Below are positions 9,010 through 20,190 of a stretch of DNA of 64,000 bases, one piece after another. Location: NCBI GenBank assembly GCA_020637165.1, contig JACJWN010000006.1, forward strand, positions 333,105 to 397,104, in the 5' to 3' direction. Both the position numbers and the translations under genes were made by a program. This DNA is from Mycolicibacterium sp. (GTDB lineage: Bacteria; Actinomycetota; Actinomycetes; Mycobacteriales; Mycobacteriaceae). Under the pieces are notes generated by a model that was not told the origin of the DNA, did no database searches, and worked only from the letters and a program-made list of their open reading frames with translations. The first letter of the stretch is position 1. Each line of letters opens with the position of its first letter.

Positions 9010-9536
9010 CGAGGGGACCCGGTTCCGAACTCCTCGGCGCCGAGGGTGTCGAAGACCTCGTGGTAGAGCAGCGAGTGCACCTGCTCGACCTGCGGGATGT
9101 CGAAGAACTCCAGCGGATCCTGGGCCGCCGACTCGATCACCAGGGTGCCGGTGCGCACGATCCGGTCCAGTAGGCCGTGCCGGAACTCGACACTGTTGAT
9201 CCGGGCCAGCGGGATGTCGATCCCGGCCCGGGTCAGCAGCCCGTGCCGGTACATCACCCGCCGGTCGGTGATCACGAAGTGGGTGGTCAGCCACGCCAGG
9301 AACGGCCGCAGGGTCAACCAGACCACCAGGATCAGCCAGATACCGGCGATGACGGCCCACACCACCTGTTTGGCACGCGGATCCCACTCGGCGCGGCTGA
9401 CCACGGCCGCACCGAAGGATGCCAGCGCCGTTGACACCAGCAAAGCCAGCACGGGCAGGACGAGGCGCTTCCAGTGCGGGTGGCGGTGCAACACCACCCG
9501 CTCGTCCTGCGCGAGCACATTGTCCGGATAGGCCAT
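9006..9536 (-). CDS. PH-domain (bPH2/DUF304-like) membrane protein
   Basis: A 176-residue protein with two adjacent membrane helices (about residues 26-45 and 59-80) followed by a bacterial PH-like domain. The domain shows THFVITDRRVMYRHGLLTRAGIDIPLARINSVEF and an IVRTGTLVIESAAQDPLEF strand pair. It corresponds to Rv3278c. Two in-frame ATGs exist; GGAG sits 6 nt before the second (9536) but abuts the first (9542), so 9536 is preferred. The gene is convergent with the GtrA gene and their stop codons overlap. Function unknown. Confidence 0.82.
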   Translation of the reverse strand: MAYPDNVLAQDERVVLHRHPHWKRLVLPVLALLVSTALASFGAAVVSRAEWDPRAKQVVWAVIAGIWLILVVWLTLRPFLAWLTTHFVITDRRVMYRHGLLTRAGIDIPLARINSVEFRHGLLDRIVRTGTLVIESAAQDPLEFFDIPQVEQVHSLLYHEVFDTLGAEEFGTGSPR

Positions 9537-9596
9537 AATCATCTCCTACGTCACCGGTGCCGGAATTGGCAAGGACATGAGCGTCGAAGGATCGCT

Positions 9597-12688
<3,092 letters not shown>

Positions 12689-12697
12689 GAGCCGAGC

Positions 12698-12973
12698 ATG
12701 CGACACGAGGACATCACCGAAGTCAGCGATCCGCACCAGCTGACCATCGACGAACCCGAGCACGAGCCCTCGGAGATCCGGGTGCTCAAGGGCAACCCCA
12801 GCGACGCCGAACTGGCCGCGGTGATCACCGTGCTGGCCGGGCTGGGTGGCGGGCGGGGCCAGCACGGCCCGCAGGAGCTCAACCTATGGGGCCACCCGGT
12901 GGACAAGTTGCGTTATGACGTCACCAGCTGGCAGCGGGTCACCCTCCTGGAGCGGACGCATATGCGCCGATGA
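12698..12973 (+). CDS. accE5: Acyl-CoA carboxylase epsilon subunit AccE5
   Basis: A small 91-residue protein whose central part, [23 protein letters not shown], is the epsilon-subunit signature that stabilises the AccA3-AccD5 complex in actinobacteria. The N-terminal 25 residues are acidic and probably disordered. From memory the M. tuberculosis protein is about twice as long because of an N-terminal extension, which is absent here. GGAG sits 6 nt before the ATG, directly behind the accD5 stop, so co-translation is likely. Confidence 0.88.
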   Translation: MRHEDITEVSDPHQLTIDEPEHEPSEIRVLKGNPSDAELAAVITVLAGLGGGRGQHGPQELNLWGHPVDKLRYDVTSWQRVTLLERTHMRR

Positions 12974-12980
12974 ACGGCCG

Positions 12981-13637
12981 ATGACGCGGTTCGTGCTGGG
13001 TTCGGCCTCGACCGGCCGGCTGCGGGTGCTGCGCAACGCCGGGATCGACCCGCTGGTCGCGGTGTCCGGGGTCGACGAGGACGCGGTGATCGCCGGGGTC
13101 GGCGCTGGGGCCGATCCGGCCACGGTGGTCACCGCCCTCGCCGCGGCCAAGGCCGAGTCGGTGTGCCGGGACCTGCCAGCCACGGTGACGGTGGACTGCG
13201 TGGTCATCGGCTGCGATTCGATGCTCTTCCTCGACGGCGAGCTCAGCGGCAAGCCGGTGACGCCCGAGGAGACCCGGCGGCGGTGGGCGGCGATTGCCGG
13301 GCAGGCGGGCCGATTGTTCACCGGGCACAGCGTTGCCCGGATGCGGGACGGCGCGGTGACGGCGACCGCAGCGGCCGCCGAGGTGACCACCGTGCGCTTC
13401 GGTGTGCCCGAGGCGGCCGAACTGGAGGCCTACATCGCCAGCGGGGAGCCGCTCGGGGTTGCCGGTGCCTTCACCCTCGACGGACTCGGCGGCTGGTTCG
13501 TCGACGGCGTCGACGGCGACCCGTCCAACGTGGTGGGGTTGGGCCTGGCCGTCACCCGTCGGCTGCTGGAGGCGGTGGGGCTCTCGATCGGCGAGCTTTG
13601 GCGGGCGAATCCGGTGCGGCCCTCGGTAGGCTCGTAG
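12981..13637 (+). CDS. maf: Maf/YhdE-type nucleotide pyrophosphatase
   Basis: Maf proteins hydrolyse non-canonical or pyrimidine nucleoside triphosphates to monophosphates. The 218-residue protein begins [21 protein letters not shown] (the SxSPRR-type phosphate loop). It has [18 protein letters not shown] with the metal-binding aspartate, and ends with [21 protein letters not shown], which resembles the dTTP/UTP-class motif. It corresponds to Rv3282. The start is 7 nt after accE5, so it is probably in the carboxylase operon. Confidence 0.92.
   Translation: MTRFVLGSASTGRLRVLRNAGIDPLVAVSGVDEDAVIAGVGAGADPATVVTALAAAKAESVCRDLPATVTVDCVVIGCDSMLFLDGELSGKPVTPEETRRRWAAIAGQAGRLFTGHSVARMRDGAVTATAAAAEVTTVRFGVPEAAELEAYIASGEPLGVAGAFTLDGLGGWFVDGVDGDPSNVVGLGLAVTRRLLEAVGLSIGELWRANPVRPSVGS
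13627..13632 (+). promoter_or_regulatory. Putative -10 box (TAGGCT) for sseA
   Basis: TAGGCT inside the last codons of maf lies 6 nt before the GTG at 13639. It suggests an internal leaderless promoter for sseA. Confidence 0.42.
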
Positions 13638-13638
13638 C

Positions 13639-14535
13639 GTGGCACTGCCTCCCGATCCCAGCCCCGTCCTGCAGGATTACGCCCACCCCGAGCGGCTGGT
13701 CACCGCCGACTGGCTCTCGGCGAATCTGGGCACCCCGGGCCTGGCTGTCGTGGAGTCCGACGAGGATGTGCTGCTCTACGACGTCGGCCATATCCCCGGC
13801 GCGGTCAAGATCGACTGGCACACCGATCTCAACGATCCGCATGTCCGCGACTACATCAGCGGCGAACAGTTCGCGGATCTGATGAATCGCAAGGGCATCT
13901 CGCGCGACGACACCGTGGTGATCTACGGCGACAAGAGCAACTGGTGGGCCGCCTACGCGCTGTGGGTGTTCACCCTGTTCGGCCACCCCGACGTGCGCCT
14001 GCTCAACGGCGGGCGCGACCTGTGGCTGGCCGAGGGACGCGAGACCACCCTGAAGGTTCCCGAGAAGACCACCGCCGGCTACCCCGTCGTGCAGCGCGAC
14101 GACCGGCCGATCCGCGCCTACCGCGACGACGTGCTGGCCGCACTCGGCACCGCCACCCTGATCGATGTGCGCTCGCCGCAGGAGTACACCGGCGAACGCA
14201 CCCACATGCCGGACTACCCGGAGGAGGGCGCGCTGCGCGGCGGCCACATCCCCACCGCGGTGTCGGTACCGTGGGCGCGGGCGGCCGACGAGCAGGGCCG
14301 TTTCCGTCCGCGCGCCGAACTGGCGGAGATCTACTCCTTCATCGAACCCGGCGCGGACACCATCGCCTACTGCCGCATCGGCGAGCGCTCCAGCCACACC
14401 TGGTTCGTGCTCACCCACCTGCTGGGCATCCCGGGGGTGCGCAACTACGACGGCTCCTGGACGGAATGGGGCAACGTCGTAAGGGTGCCCGTCGTCATCG
14501 GCGACGAACCCGGCGCCGCGCCCGCAGCACCATGA
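13639..14535 (+). CDS. sseA: Thiosulfate/3-mercaptopyruvate sulfurtransferase SseA
   Basis: A two-domain rhodanese of 298 residues. The N-terminal domain is inactive-like ([38 protein letters not shown]). The C-terminal domain carries the active-site cysteine C245 in [13 protein letters not shown], the loop that holds the persulfide. It transfers sulfane sulfur from thiosulfate or mercaptopyruvate to an acceptor. The stop overlaps the ATG of the SufE-like gene (ATGA), suggesting that the SufE-like protein is the acceptor, as proposed for Rv3283-Rv3284. Confidence 0.93.
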   Translation: MALPPDPSPVLQDYAHPERLVTADWLSANLGTPGLAVVESDEDVLLYDVGHIPGAVKIDWHTDLNDPHVRDYISGEQFADLMNRKGISRDDTVVIYGDKSNWWAAYALWVFTLFGHPDVRLLNGGRDLWLAEGRETTLKVPEKTTAGYPVVQRDDRPIRAYRDDVLAALGTATLIDVRSPQEYTGERTHMPDYPEEGALRGGHIPTAVSVPWARAADEQGRFRPRAELAEIYSFIEPGADTIAYCRIGERSSHTWFVLTHLLGIPGVRNYDGSWTEWGNVVRVPVVIGDEPGAAPAAP

Positions 14536-14945
14536 ACATGCCGGCACCCCTGGCCGAGGTGGTATCCGAATTCGGCGAGGTCAACGGCCAGGACAAACTG
14601 GCGCTTCTGTTGGAGTTCGCCAACGAGTTGCCGCCGCTGCCGGCCGACCTCGAAGAGGCGGCCATGGAACCCGTGCCGGAGTGCCAGTCGCCGCTGTTCC
14701 TGCACGTCGACGCCGCCGACCCCGAGCACGTGCGGCTGTACTTCAGCGCGCCGGCGGAAGCGCCGACCACCCGCGGGTTCGCGTCGATCCTGGCCACCGG
14801 CCTGGACGGACAGCCGGCTACCGCGATCCTCGCGGTCCCCGACGACTTCTACGCCGAACTGGGCCTGGCGAAGCTGATCAGCCCGCTGCGACTGCGGGGC
14901 ATGTCGGCCATGCTGACCCGGATCAAACGCCGGTTGCGTAGCTAG
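14532..14945 (+). CDS. SufE-like sulfur acceptor protein
   Basis: A 137-residue SufE/CsdE fold protein. The conserved sulfur-accepting cysteine is C51 in [11 protein letters not shown]. Family features are [13 protein letters not shown] before it and the C-terminal [25 protein letters not shown] helix. The ATG overlaps the sseA stop. It corresponds to Rv3284. SseA would load a persulfide on C51 for delivery to iron-sulfur or other thiolation pathways; that route is inferred from coupling. It is the last gene before a 1-kb lower-GC interval. Confidence 0.88.
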   Translation: MNMPAPLAEVVSEFGEVNGQDKLALLLEFANELPPLPADLEEAAMEPVPECQSPLFLHVDAADPEHVRLYFSAPAEAPTTRGFASILATGLDGQPATAILAVPDDFYAELGLAKLISPLRLRGMSAMLTRIKRRLRS

Positions 14946-15134
14946 GGCGCCCACGTTCCCACCAGAAGCTTTGCCCGTTCCACGACCCCGCTGAACCGCC
15001 CGTTGAGCTTCAGTTAGCCCCGTAGATACGCCCCATCGAGGAAAGAACAGCGGGCCGCCCCGCTTTGTGGGGTAGGCGTGACCCACCGGCGAGGCCACAT
15101 CAAACGTCTTGATCAACTGATGTTTGCTGCAGGC
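14946..15134. other. Intergenic stretch with a hairpin
   Basis: Non-coding 189 bp after the SufE-like gene. A hairpin at 15054-15077 pairs GCC with GGC and CCCC with GGGG around a GCTTTGT loop and could end transcription from either side. ACATCA/TGATGT arms around 15100-15125 form a weaker inverted repeat. No reading frame or RNA family was recognised. Confidence 0.4.
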
Positions 15135-15674
15135 TCAAGAACACTCGGGGGCATCTCCCCAAGCCGGAGTGCCCGGCAATGCCACTCTCACCGGAAAGTG
15201 CTGCGCGAAGAGCTGTTCTGGCGGGTGCTGCTTCACAGAGATCGGTGATGAATCGTTCCGCTGAGGCTGTCCACCAGCCTTCGGCTGCCTGACACTCTCC
15301 CCGAAGCTCAAGCGTGCCTTAACTAACCTCTGCAAAGGCAGATCCAGCAATCGCCCGGCTGCGCCTCGCCAGAAACTGTGTGCAGGCAGACGCAATGATC
15401 GCGTTGAGCGGAACAACAAACTGAGCCCCACGACCACGGTCAGACTCCAGCCTTCAGGCACACGCCGACAGTGCAATTCAGGAGGTTTGTGAACGCACCT
15501 CAGAAGGAAGCCGACCAAGGGTGCAGTAATCGTGATCCGCGATCCGTTGGGAACCACAAATCGAAAGCCGAGATCCGGATCGTCGGAATCGGGGTCCAGC
15601 CAAAGAAGCGTTCCTGGTAGTGGTCCAGATTCAGGCCCGCCTTCATCGGCGTCTGAGCTGAATCGCACCATCAT
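15135..15674 (-). CDS. Hypothetical protein in low-GC interval
   Basis: A possible 179-residue protein that I do not recognise. The N-terminal 30 residues are acidic, a middle part is rich in beta-prone hydrophobic residues (FRFVVPNGSRITITAPLVGFLL, SLTVVVGLSLLF), and the C-terminal third is basic, Pro- and Gln-rich. Codon use differs from the neighbours, with many A/T third positions (TTG, CCT, GAA, TTA, CTT) where flanking genes use G/C. No strong ribosome-binding site precedes the ATG. M. tuberculosis has nothing comparable between the SufE-like gene and accA3. It may be an acquired orphan or a decayed remnant; coding status is uncertain. Confidence 0.35.
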   Translation of the reverse strand: MMVRFSSDADEGGPESGPLPGTLLWLDPDSDDPDLGFRFVVPNGSRITITAPLVGFLLRCVHKPPELHCRRVPEGWSLTVVVGLSLLFRSTRSLRLPAHSFWRGAAGRLLDLPLQRLVKARLSFGESVRQPKAGGQPQRNDSSPISVKQHPPEQLFAQHFPVRVALPGTPAWGDAPECS

Positions 15675-16009
15675 CGCGAGGGGTGCTCAGCGACTCGCGA
15701 CATCCCGTAAAAGATAGCCGAAACCCGCACGGGCGGTCGCCGCCGCGTCAGCTAGCAAATCCGGTTCCCTCGTGCGGCCCAGAGCCAATACGTCCCGCCC
15801 GTGGGGCAATACGGATGCTGGGGCGATTGCACACGTAGAGCGCACGCAGAGAGAAAGCTACACATTGCGTCGGACCGTACCGCTCACTTCCGCCTCTCCA
15901 ATGCCGTCAAACAACCATTCGAGTACGTCAACGCGGTCCGACAAAAACCGTCGATCCGCCACGTTCTAGACTGCTGCGAACTCTATTCTTTATCCGGTTC
16001 TTAAAGTTC
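15675..16009. other. accA3 upstream region, AT-richer
   Basis: 335 bp of atypically AT-rich DNA before accA3. It holds only short, unconvincing frames. TATTCT at 15984-15989 is a possible -10 element for accA3. No tRNA, repeat or integrase remnant is visible. Confidence 0.3.
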
Positions 16010-16015
16010 AGGAGG
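16010..16015 (+). promoter_or_regulatory. Ribosome-binding site of accA3 (AGGAGG)
   Basis: A perfect AGGAGG stands 5 nt before the GTG at 16021. It fixes the accA3 start and contrasts with the many leaderless genes in this window. Confidence 0.8.
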
Positions 16016-16020
16016 CGCGC

Positions 16021-17805
16021 GTGCCCAGTCAGACCATCGCGAAGGTTCTCGTCGCCAACCGCGGCGAGATCGCGGTCCGGGTGATCCGGGCGGCCAAGGA
16101 CGCCGGTCTGGGCAGTGTCGCGGTCTACGCCGAACCGGACGCCGACGCCCCGCACGTAGCGCTGGCCGACGAGGCGTTCGCCCTCGGCGGGCAGACCTCG
16201 GCGGAGTCCTATCTGGACTTCGGCAAGATCCTCGACGCCGCGGAGAAGTCGGGCGCCAACGCGATTCACCCCGGCTACGGCTTCCTCTCCGAGAACGCCG
16301 ACTTCGCCCAGGCCGTCATCGACGCCGGACTGATCTGGATCGGACCCAGCCCGCAGTCCATCCGCGATCTCGGTGACAAGGTGACCGCCCGCCACATCGC
16401 CGCCCGCGCGCAGGCCCCGCTGGTTCCCGGCACCCCGGACCCGGTGAAGGACGCCGACGAGGTGGTGGCCTTCGCCCGCGAGTACGGCGTGCCGATCGCC
16501 ATCAAGGCGGCCTTCGGCGGCGGCGGCCGCGGCATGAAGGTGGCCCGCACCATCGAGGAGATTCCCGAACTGTTCGAGTCGGCCACCCGGGAGGCGGTCG
16601 CCGCGTTCGGCCGCGGTGAGTGCTTCGTCGAGCGCTACCTGGACAAGCCGCGCCACGTCGAGGCCCAGGTGATCGCCGACCAGCACGGCAACGTCGTGGT
16701 CGCCGGCACCCGCGACTGCTCGCTGCAGCGACGGTTCCAGAAGCTGGTCGAGGAGGCCCCCGCGCCCTTCCTCACCGACGCCCAGCGCGCCGAGATCCAC
16801 GAGTCGGCCAAGCGGATCTGCAAGGAAGCCGGCTACTACGGGGCCGGCACCGTGGAGTACCTGGTCGGTCAGGACGGTCTGATCTCCTTCCTCGAGGTGA
16901 ACACCCGGCTGCAGGTGGAGCATCCGGTCACCGAGGAGACCTCGGGCATCGACCTGGTGCGCGAGCAGTTCCGCATCGCCAACGGCGAGCACCTCGACAT
17001 CACCGAGGACCCGGCCCCGCGCGGGCATTCCATCGAATTTCGGATCAACGGCGAGGACGCCGGTCGCGGATTCCTGCCCGCCCCCGGCCCGGTGAACCGC
17101 TTCGAGGCGCCCACTGGCCCCGGTGTGCGGCTGGACTCCGGCGTCGTGGCGGGTTCGGTGATCGGCGGCCAGTTCGACTCGATGCTGGCCAAGCTGATCG
17201 TCAGCGGCGCGAACCGTACCGAGGCGCTGCAACGCGCCCGCCGCGCGCTCGACGAGTTCCACGTCGAGGGCCTGGCGACGGTCATCCCGTTCCACCGCGC
17301 GATCGTGGCCGACCCGGCCTTCATCGGCGACGAGGACGGGTTCACCGTGCACACCCGCTGGATCGAGACCGAATGGGACAACCAGGTCGAACCGTTCACC
17401 GGCGGCGGCGCGGTCGACGAAGAAGAGGCCCAGCCGCGCCAGAAGGTCATCGTGGAGGTGGGCGGCCGCCGCCTGGAGGTCTCCCTGCCGGGCGACCTGG
17501 CCCTGGGCAACGGCGGCGCCGCCGAGCCCGGCGTTGTCCGCAAGAAGCCCAAGGCCCGCAAGCGTGGCGCGAACAACGCCGCGGCGGCCTCCGGTGACGC
17601 TGTGACCGCCCCCATGCAGGGCACCGTCGTCAAGGTCGCCGTCGAGGAGGGGCAGACGGTCAGCGCCGGCGACCTGGTGGTGGTGCTGGAAGCCATGAAG
17701 ATGGAGAACCCGGTGACCGCCCACAAGGACGGTGTGATCACCGGCCTCGCCGTCGAGGCCGGGGCCGCCATCACCCAGGGCACAGTGCTCGCCGAGATCA
17801 AGTGA
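16021..17805 (+). CDS. accA3: Acyl-CoA carboxylase biotin carboxylase/BCCP subunit AccA3
   Basis: A 594-residue two-function alpha subunit. The biotin carboxylase part (1-450) has [14 protein letters not shown], the glycine-rich ATP loop [27 protein letters not shown] and [16 protein letters not shown] linker of about 60 residues rich in lysine/alanine follows. The C-terminal biotinyl domain has K560 in EAMKMENPV. It carboxylates its own biotin with ATP and bicarbonate and serves several AccD partners, including AccD5 3.3 kb upstream; BirA would biotinylate K560. A strong AGGAGG site precedes the GTG. Confidence 0.96.
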   Translation: MPSQTIAKVLVANRGEIAVRVIRAAKDAGLGSVAVYAEPDADAPHVALADEAFALGGQTSAESYLDFGKILDAAEKSGANAIHPGYGFLSENADFAQAVIDAGLIWIGPSPQSIRDLGDKVTARHIAARAQAPLVPGTPDPVKDADEVVAFAREYGVPIAIKAAFGGGGRGMKVARTIEEIPELFESATREAVAAFGRGECFVERYLDKPRHVEAQVIADQHGNVVVAGTRDCSLQRRFQKLVEEAPAPFLTDAQRAEIHESAKRICKEAGYYGAGTVEYLVGQDGLISFLEVNTRLQVEHPVTEETSGIDLVREQFRIANGEHLDITEDPAPRGHSIEFRINGEDAGRGFLPAPGPVNRFEAPTGPGVRLDSGVVAGSVIGGQFDSMLAKLIVSGANRTEALQRARRALDEFHVEGLATVIPFHRAIVADPAFIGDEDGFTVHTRWIETEWDNQVEPFTGGGAVDEEEAQPRQKVIVEVGGRRLEVSLPGDLALGNGGAAEPGVVRKKPKARKRGANNAAAASGDAVTAPMQGTVVKVAVEEGQTVSAGDLVVVLEAMKMENPVTAHKDGVITGLAVEAGAAITQGTVLAEIK

Positions 17806-18017
17806 TGCCAGCCAGCCCCGATATCAACGCCGGAGCCTGGTATCTGCGCGGCCGCTATGACCGGGGGTGGGACGTCTGCGAGCCGATCACCGGCGAGGTT
17901 CACGCCGAGATCGCAGTGGATCCGGAGGGCCACGAAATCACGGCCAACGGCGAGCGGTCCGCGGCCCTGGCCGGGGCCGAGGCTGTCCGCCGCTACCTGC
18001 GGGCCATCGATAGCTGA
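17805..18017 (+). CDS. Small conserved-looking protein coupled to accA3
   Basis: A 70-residue protein I do not recognise. It reads as a compact beta-rich fold (WYLRGRYDRGWDVCEPITGEVHAEIAVDPEG) followed by one amphipathic helix (AALAGAEAVRRYLRAI). The ATG shares one base with the accA3 stop (TGATG), so translation is probably coupled. Codon use matches the host. It may assist the carboxylase, but only its position suggests this. Confidence 0.6.
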   Translation: MPASPDINAGAWYLRGRYDRGWDVCEPITGEVHAEIAVDPEGHEITANGERSAALAGAEAVRRYLRAIDS

Positions 18018-18021
18018 TCCC

Positions 18022-18804
18022 CTAAAGCTGATCCCGCAGCCGGGCCAGCGACTTGGCCAGTATCCGGGACACGTGCATCTGGGAGATCCCTACCCGCTCG
18101 GCGATCTGGGTCTGGGTCATCGACTCGACGAACCGCAGCATCAACACGGTACGTTCCCGCTCGGGCAGGGCGGCCAGCAACGGACGCAACGACTCGCGGT
18201 TCTCGATGCGCTCAAGGCCGCGATCGACCTCACCGAGGGTGTCGACGATGGCCGGGGCGTCCTCGTCCCCACCACCGCTGTCGATCGACAGGGTGTTGTA
18301 GGAACTGCCGGCGACCAGGCCCTCGACGACCTCCTGGCGGTCCATGCCGAGTTCAGCGGCCAGTTCGGTGGCCGTCGGCGACCGGCCGTGCCGCTGGGAA
18401 AGTTCCGATGTGGCCGCGCCCAGACGCAAGTGCAGTTCCTTGAGTCGCCGCGGCACCTTCACCGACCAGCTGTTGTCCCGGAAGTGGCGGCGCACCTCCC
18501 CCATGATGGTGGGCACGGCGAACGAGACGAAGTCCGATCCGGTCTCGACGTCATAGCGTTTCACCGCGTTGACCAGCCCGACCCGCGCCACCTGTGTCAG
18601 ATCGTCGCGAGACTCCCCGCGACCCTCGAACCTGCGGGCGATGTGATCGGCCAGCGGCAGGCAACGCTCGATGATGCGGTCGCGCCGCCGGCGGAAATCC
18701 TCGGAGTCGGGATCGGTCTTACCCAGTTCGCGGAACATGTCCGGAACGTCGGCATATTCGGAGGCAGACCGTGGGGATGAGCCATCGGCGGCTCGGGAGC
18801 TCAC
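18022..18804 (-). CDS. sigF: RNA polymerase sigma factor SigF
   Basis: A 260-residue SigB/SigF-type sigma-70 factor. Region 2 is CLPLADHIARRFEGRGESRDDLTQVARVGLVNA and VSFAVPTIMGEVRRHFRD. Region 3 is SELSQRHGRSPTATELAAELGM, and region 4 ends with the helix-turn-helix TQTQIAERVGISQMHVSRIL. It directs stationary-phase and stress genes in mycobacteria from GTTT / GGGTA promoters. The GTG start overlaps the rsbW stop (GTGA), so sigma and anti-sigma factor are made together. It is transcribed from the SigF-type promoter ahead of rsbW. Confidence 0.96.
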   Translation of the reverse strand: MSSRAADGSSPRSASEYADVPDMFRELGKTDPDSEDFRRRRDRIIERCLPLADHIARRFEGRGESRDDLTQVARVGLVNAVKRYDVETGSDFVSFAVPTIMGEVRRHFRDNSWSVKVPRRLKELHLRLGAATSELSQRHGRSPTATELAAELGMDRQEVVEGLVAGSSYNTLSIDSGGGDEDAPAIVDTLGEVDRGLERIENRESLRPLLAALPERERTVLMLRFVESMTQTQIAERVGISQMHVSRILAKSLARLRDQL

Positions 18805-19244
18805 TGCGAAGAGCCCGCCCGCCTCGTGGTCAGGGTGATGCCGAACACATGTGCGCCCGACTCGTGGCCGTCCACGTGACCGTTGCGGAAAGTCTGCACC
18901 TCGTCGGTCAGTGAGCTGAGCACATGCCAGCTGATACTTCCCTCGGAGACGACCTCGTCGCGGGCGTCGCAAGTGGTCCACGCCTCGACCACCACCACGT
19001 CTTTCCGGGGATCGACGACCACCTCCAGCATGGCCTCCGCGGTGGCCGACCCGATCAGCGCAGTGCAAGCCTCGTCGACCGCCAACCGCAGGTCGGAGAC
19101 GGCGTCGAGACTCAGGTCGGAGAATGTCCCGACGGCCACGACCATGGTGCGCAGCAACGCCAGGTTCTCCAACCGGGCCGCGACCCTGAGTTCGATGGCG
19201 GCAGGGCTGCGCTGCGCGGCCCGGCGGCGCACGCCGTCCGTCAT
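18801..19244 (-). CDS. rsbW: Anti-sigma-F factor RsbW (UsfX)
   Basis: A 147-residue GHKL ATPase-fold protein that binds and silences SigF. It shows AARLENLALLRTMVVAVGTF, DLRLAVDEACTALIG (N-box position) and a C-terminal GAHVFGITLTTRR strand. In Bacillus RsbW the N-box reads EACTNAV; here the Asn is replaced (EACTALI), as in M. tuberculosis UsfX, so kinase activity may be weak or absent. GGGAGG 4 nt before the ATG at 19244 decides the start over earlier in-frame ATGs. A SigF-type promoter lies about 65 nt upstream. Confidence 0.92.
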   Translation of the reverse strand: MTDGVRRRAAQRSPAAIELRVAARLENLALLRTMVVAVGTFSDLSLDAVSDLRLAVDEACTALIGSATAEAMLEVVVDPRKDVVVVEAWTTCDARDEVVSEGSISWHVLSSLTDEVQTFRNGHVDGHESGAHVFGITLTTRRAGSSQ

Positions 19245-19309
19245 GGAGCCTCCCGCCATCATCGCGCCGACAGTACTCCAGCCCCGGGAGGTCGTCACGG
19301 TGCAGATTT

Positions 19310-19336
19310 ATACCCGTCGGACCGGATCGGCTAAAC
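19310..19336 (-). promoter_or_regulatory. SigF-type promoter of rsbW-sigF
   Basis: On the minus strand GTTTA (19336-19332) is followed by 16 nt and GGGTAT (19315-19310). This matches the mycobacterial SigF consensus GTTT-N15-17-GGGTA and implies autoregulation of rsbW-sigF. Confidence 0.85.
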
Positions 19337-19380
19337 ATCGCACCGCCAGTGGGCGGGGGTGCCGGTATGTTGGCAACATC

Positions 19381-19572
19381 ATGACCAGGCCCGAGCCCCT
19401 CCCGAACGAAGTCCCGATCGACGATGCCGTCGAACAGTCCCGACCGCTGGTCGGGAACGATGAACAGGAACGGCTGCGGGATGAGGGCAGCCCGCCACTG
19501 GAAGCCGACGCCCCGGACTGGCAGGAACAGCACCAACTCATCGAGGATGCCGGCGAAGACGATTTCCGCTGA
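19381..19572 (+). CDS. Small acidic protein
   Basis: A 63-residue, strongly acidic and Pro/Gln-rich protein with PLEADAPDWQEQHQLIEDAGEDDFR at the C-terminus. Actinobacteria encode many short proteins ending in similar PLEA-x-DxxEQ segments, of unknown function. It is too hydrophilic for a membrane role and is probably disordered. TATGTT ends 9 nt before the ATG (19366-19371) and could be a -10 box. It sits divergent from rsbW and ahead of a SigF promoter for the next gene. Confidence 0.6.
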   Translation: MTRPEPLPNEVPIDDAVEQSRPLVGNDEQERLRDEGSPPLEADAPDWQEQHQLIEDAGEDDFR

Positions 19573-19584
19573 CCCGCAATCGTA

Positions 19585-19612
19585 GGTTTGAGCTCACCGC
19601 ACCGCCGGGTAC
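19585..19612 (+). promoter_or_regulatory. SigF-type promoter of SAP-like small gene
   Basis: GGTTT (19585-19589), a 17-nt spacer and GGGTAC (19607-19612) form a textbook mycobacterial SigF promoter about 50 nt before the ATG at 19662. Confidence 0.85.
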
Positions 19613-19661
19613 AGGGCAGGTGGCGAAGGTCCAGCCGAAGTCCAGCCCGAAGGAGGTACCG

Positions 19662-19844
19662 ATGCTCAACAGCAGCATGGCCGCCACCCGCCAAAGCGAC
19701 ATCCGCTATTTCCGCCCCAGCCGGTCGTGTGCCTATGAAGGATGGACGGTCGCCGAACTCAAGAAGCGGGCGCGGCAACTGGGCATTTCCGGCTACTCCG
19801 GGCTGAACAAGGAACGGCTGATCTCGCTGATCCGCAGCTACTGA
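19662..19844 (+). CDS. Short SAP/Rho-N-like helix-extended-helix protein
   Basis: A 60-residue protein. The C-terminal half, WTVAELKKRARQLGISGYSGLNKERLISLIRSY, is a SAP/HeH/Rho-N-like helix-loop-helix, a small nucleic-acid-binding fold. The N-terminal 25 residues carry several Arg/Ser. AAGGAGGT (19649-19656) 5 nt before the ATG at 19662 fixes the start over an upstream in-frame start. A SigF-type promoter precedes it, so it is probably a stress-induced nucleic-acid-binding or Rho-N-like protein. Its target is unknown. Confidence 0.72.
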   Translation: MLNSSMAATRQSDIRYFRPSRSCAYEGWTVAELKKRARQLGISGYSGLNKERLISLIRSY

Positions 19845-20128
19845 CGCCGGTGCACCTCGCGGCGGTGCTCGACGGCCAGCCAGACCGCCGCGGCCGCCCC
19901 GATCAGCGCCGTGACGGCCGCCGCCAGCGCCCCGTCGCCGGTGTCCCCCACAGCGAACAAATGGAGACTGAACGCCAATCCCAGAATGCCGACCGCGGCC
20001 AGCGCCAGCCCGGGGACAACGGCGGCGTACTTCATCATCTCGCCGGGAATCTGCTCATCAGTGCGGATGCGATGAACCGGCTTCCGGTTGCTCCGCTTTG
20101 TGTTTCTCGACATCGTTGTCTTGGACAT
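19838..20128 (-). CDS. Small two-helix membrane protein under SigF-type promoter
   Basis: A 96-residue protein with a basic N-terminus (TMSRNTKRSNRKPVHRIR) and two hydrophobic helices (about residues 34-55 and 62-85) ending in VEHRREVHRRQ. The family is not recognised. The ATG at 20128 has GGTGAGG 4 nt upstream; the longer in-frame start at 20212 would run through the promoter. Its 3' end overlaps the SAP-like gene by 7 nt, convergent. A SigF-type promoter (20179-20153) precedes it, suggesting an envelope stress role. Confidence 0.7.
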   Translation of the reverse strand: MSKTTMSRNTKRSNRKPVHRIRTDEQIPGEMMKYAAVVPGLALAAVGILGLAFSLHLFAVGDTGDGALAAAVTALIGAAAAVWLAVEHRREVHRRQ

Positions 20129-20152
20129 TGTCCTCACCTCCCACCGAATGGG

Positions 20153-20179
20153 ATACCGCCCCGACGCCAGGACTAAACC
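20153..20179 (-). promoter_or_regulatory. SigF-type promoter of small membrane gene
   Basis: On the minus strand GGTTT (20179-20175), 16 nt, then CGGTAT (20158-20153). It has one mismatch to GGGTAT and ends 24 nt before the ATG at 20128. Confidence 0.75.
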
Positions 20180-20190
20180 GAGGCGGGCAG

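Noticed and set aside
9474-9596. 41-residue N-terminal extension of the decarboxylase
   Set aside because: Family similarity begins at the ATG at 9597, which has GAAGG before it; the extension is antisense to the PH-domain gene and its promoter.
15772-15969. 65-codon plus-strand frame before accA3
   Set aside because: Low-complexity Arg/Ser/Thr sequence, no ribosome-binding site or -10 box, no recognisable family.
18805-19536. N-terminal extension of SigF to 504 residues
   Set aside because: The extension is the rsbW gene read in another frame. The GTG at 18804 gives the family length and a GTGA overlap.
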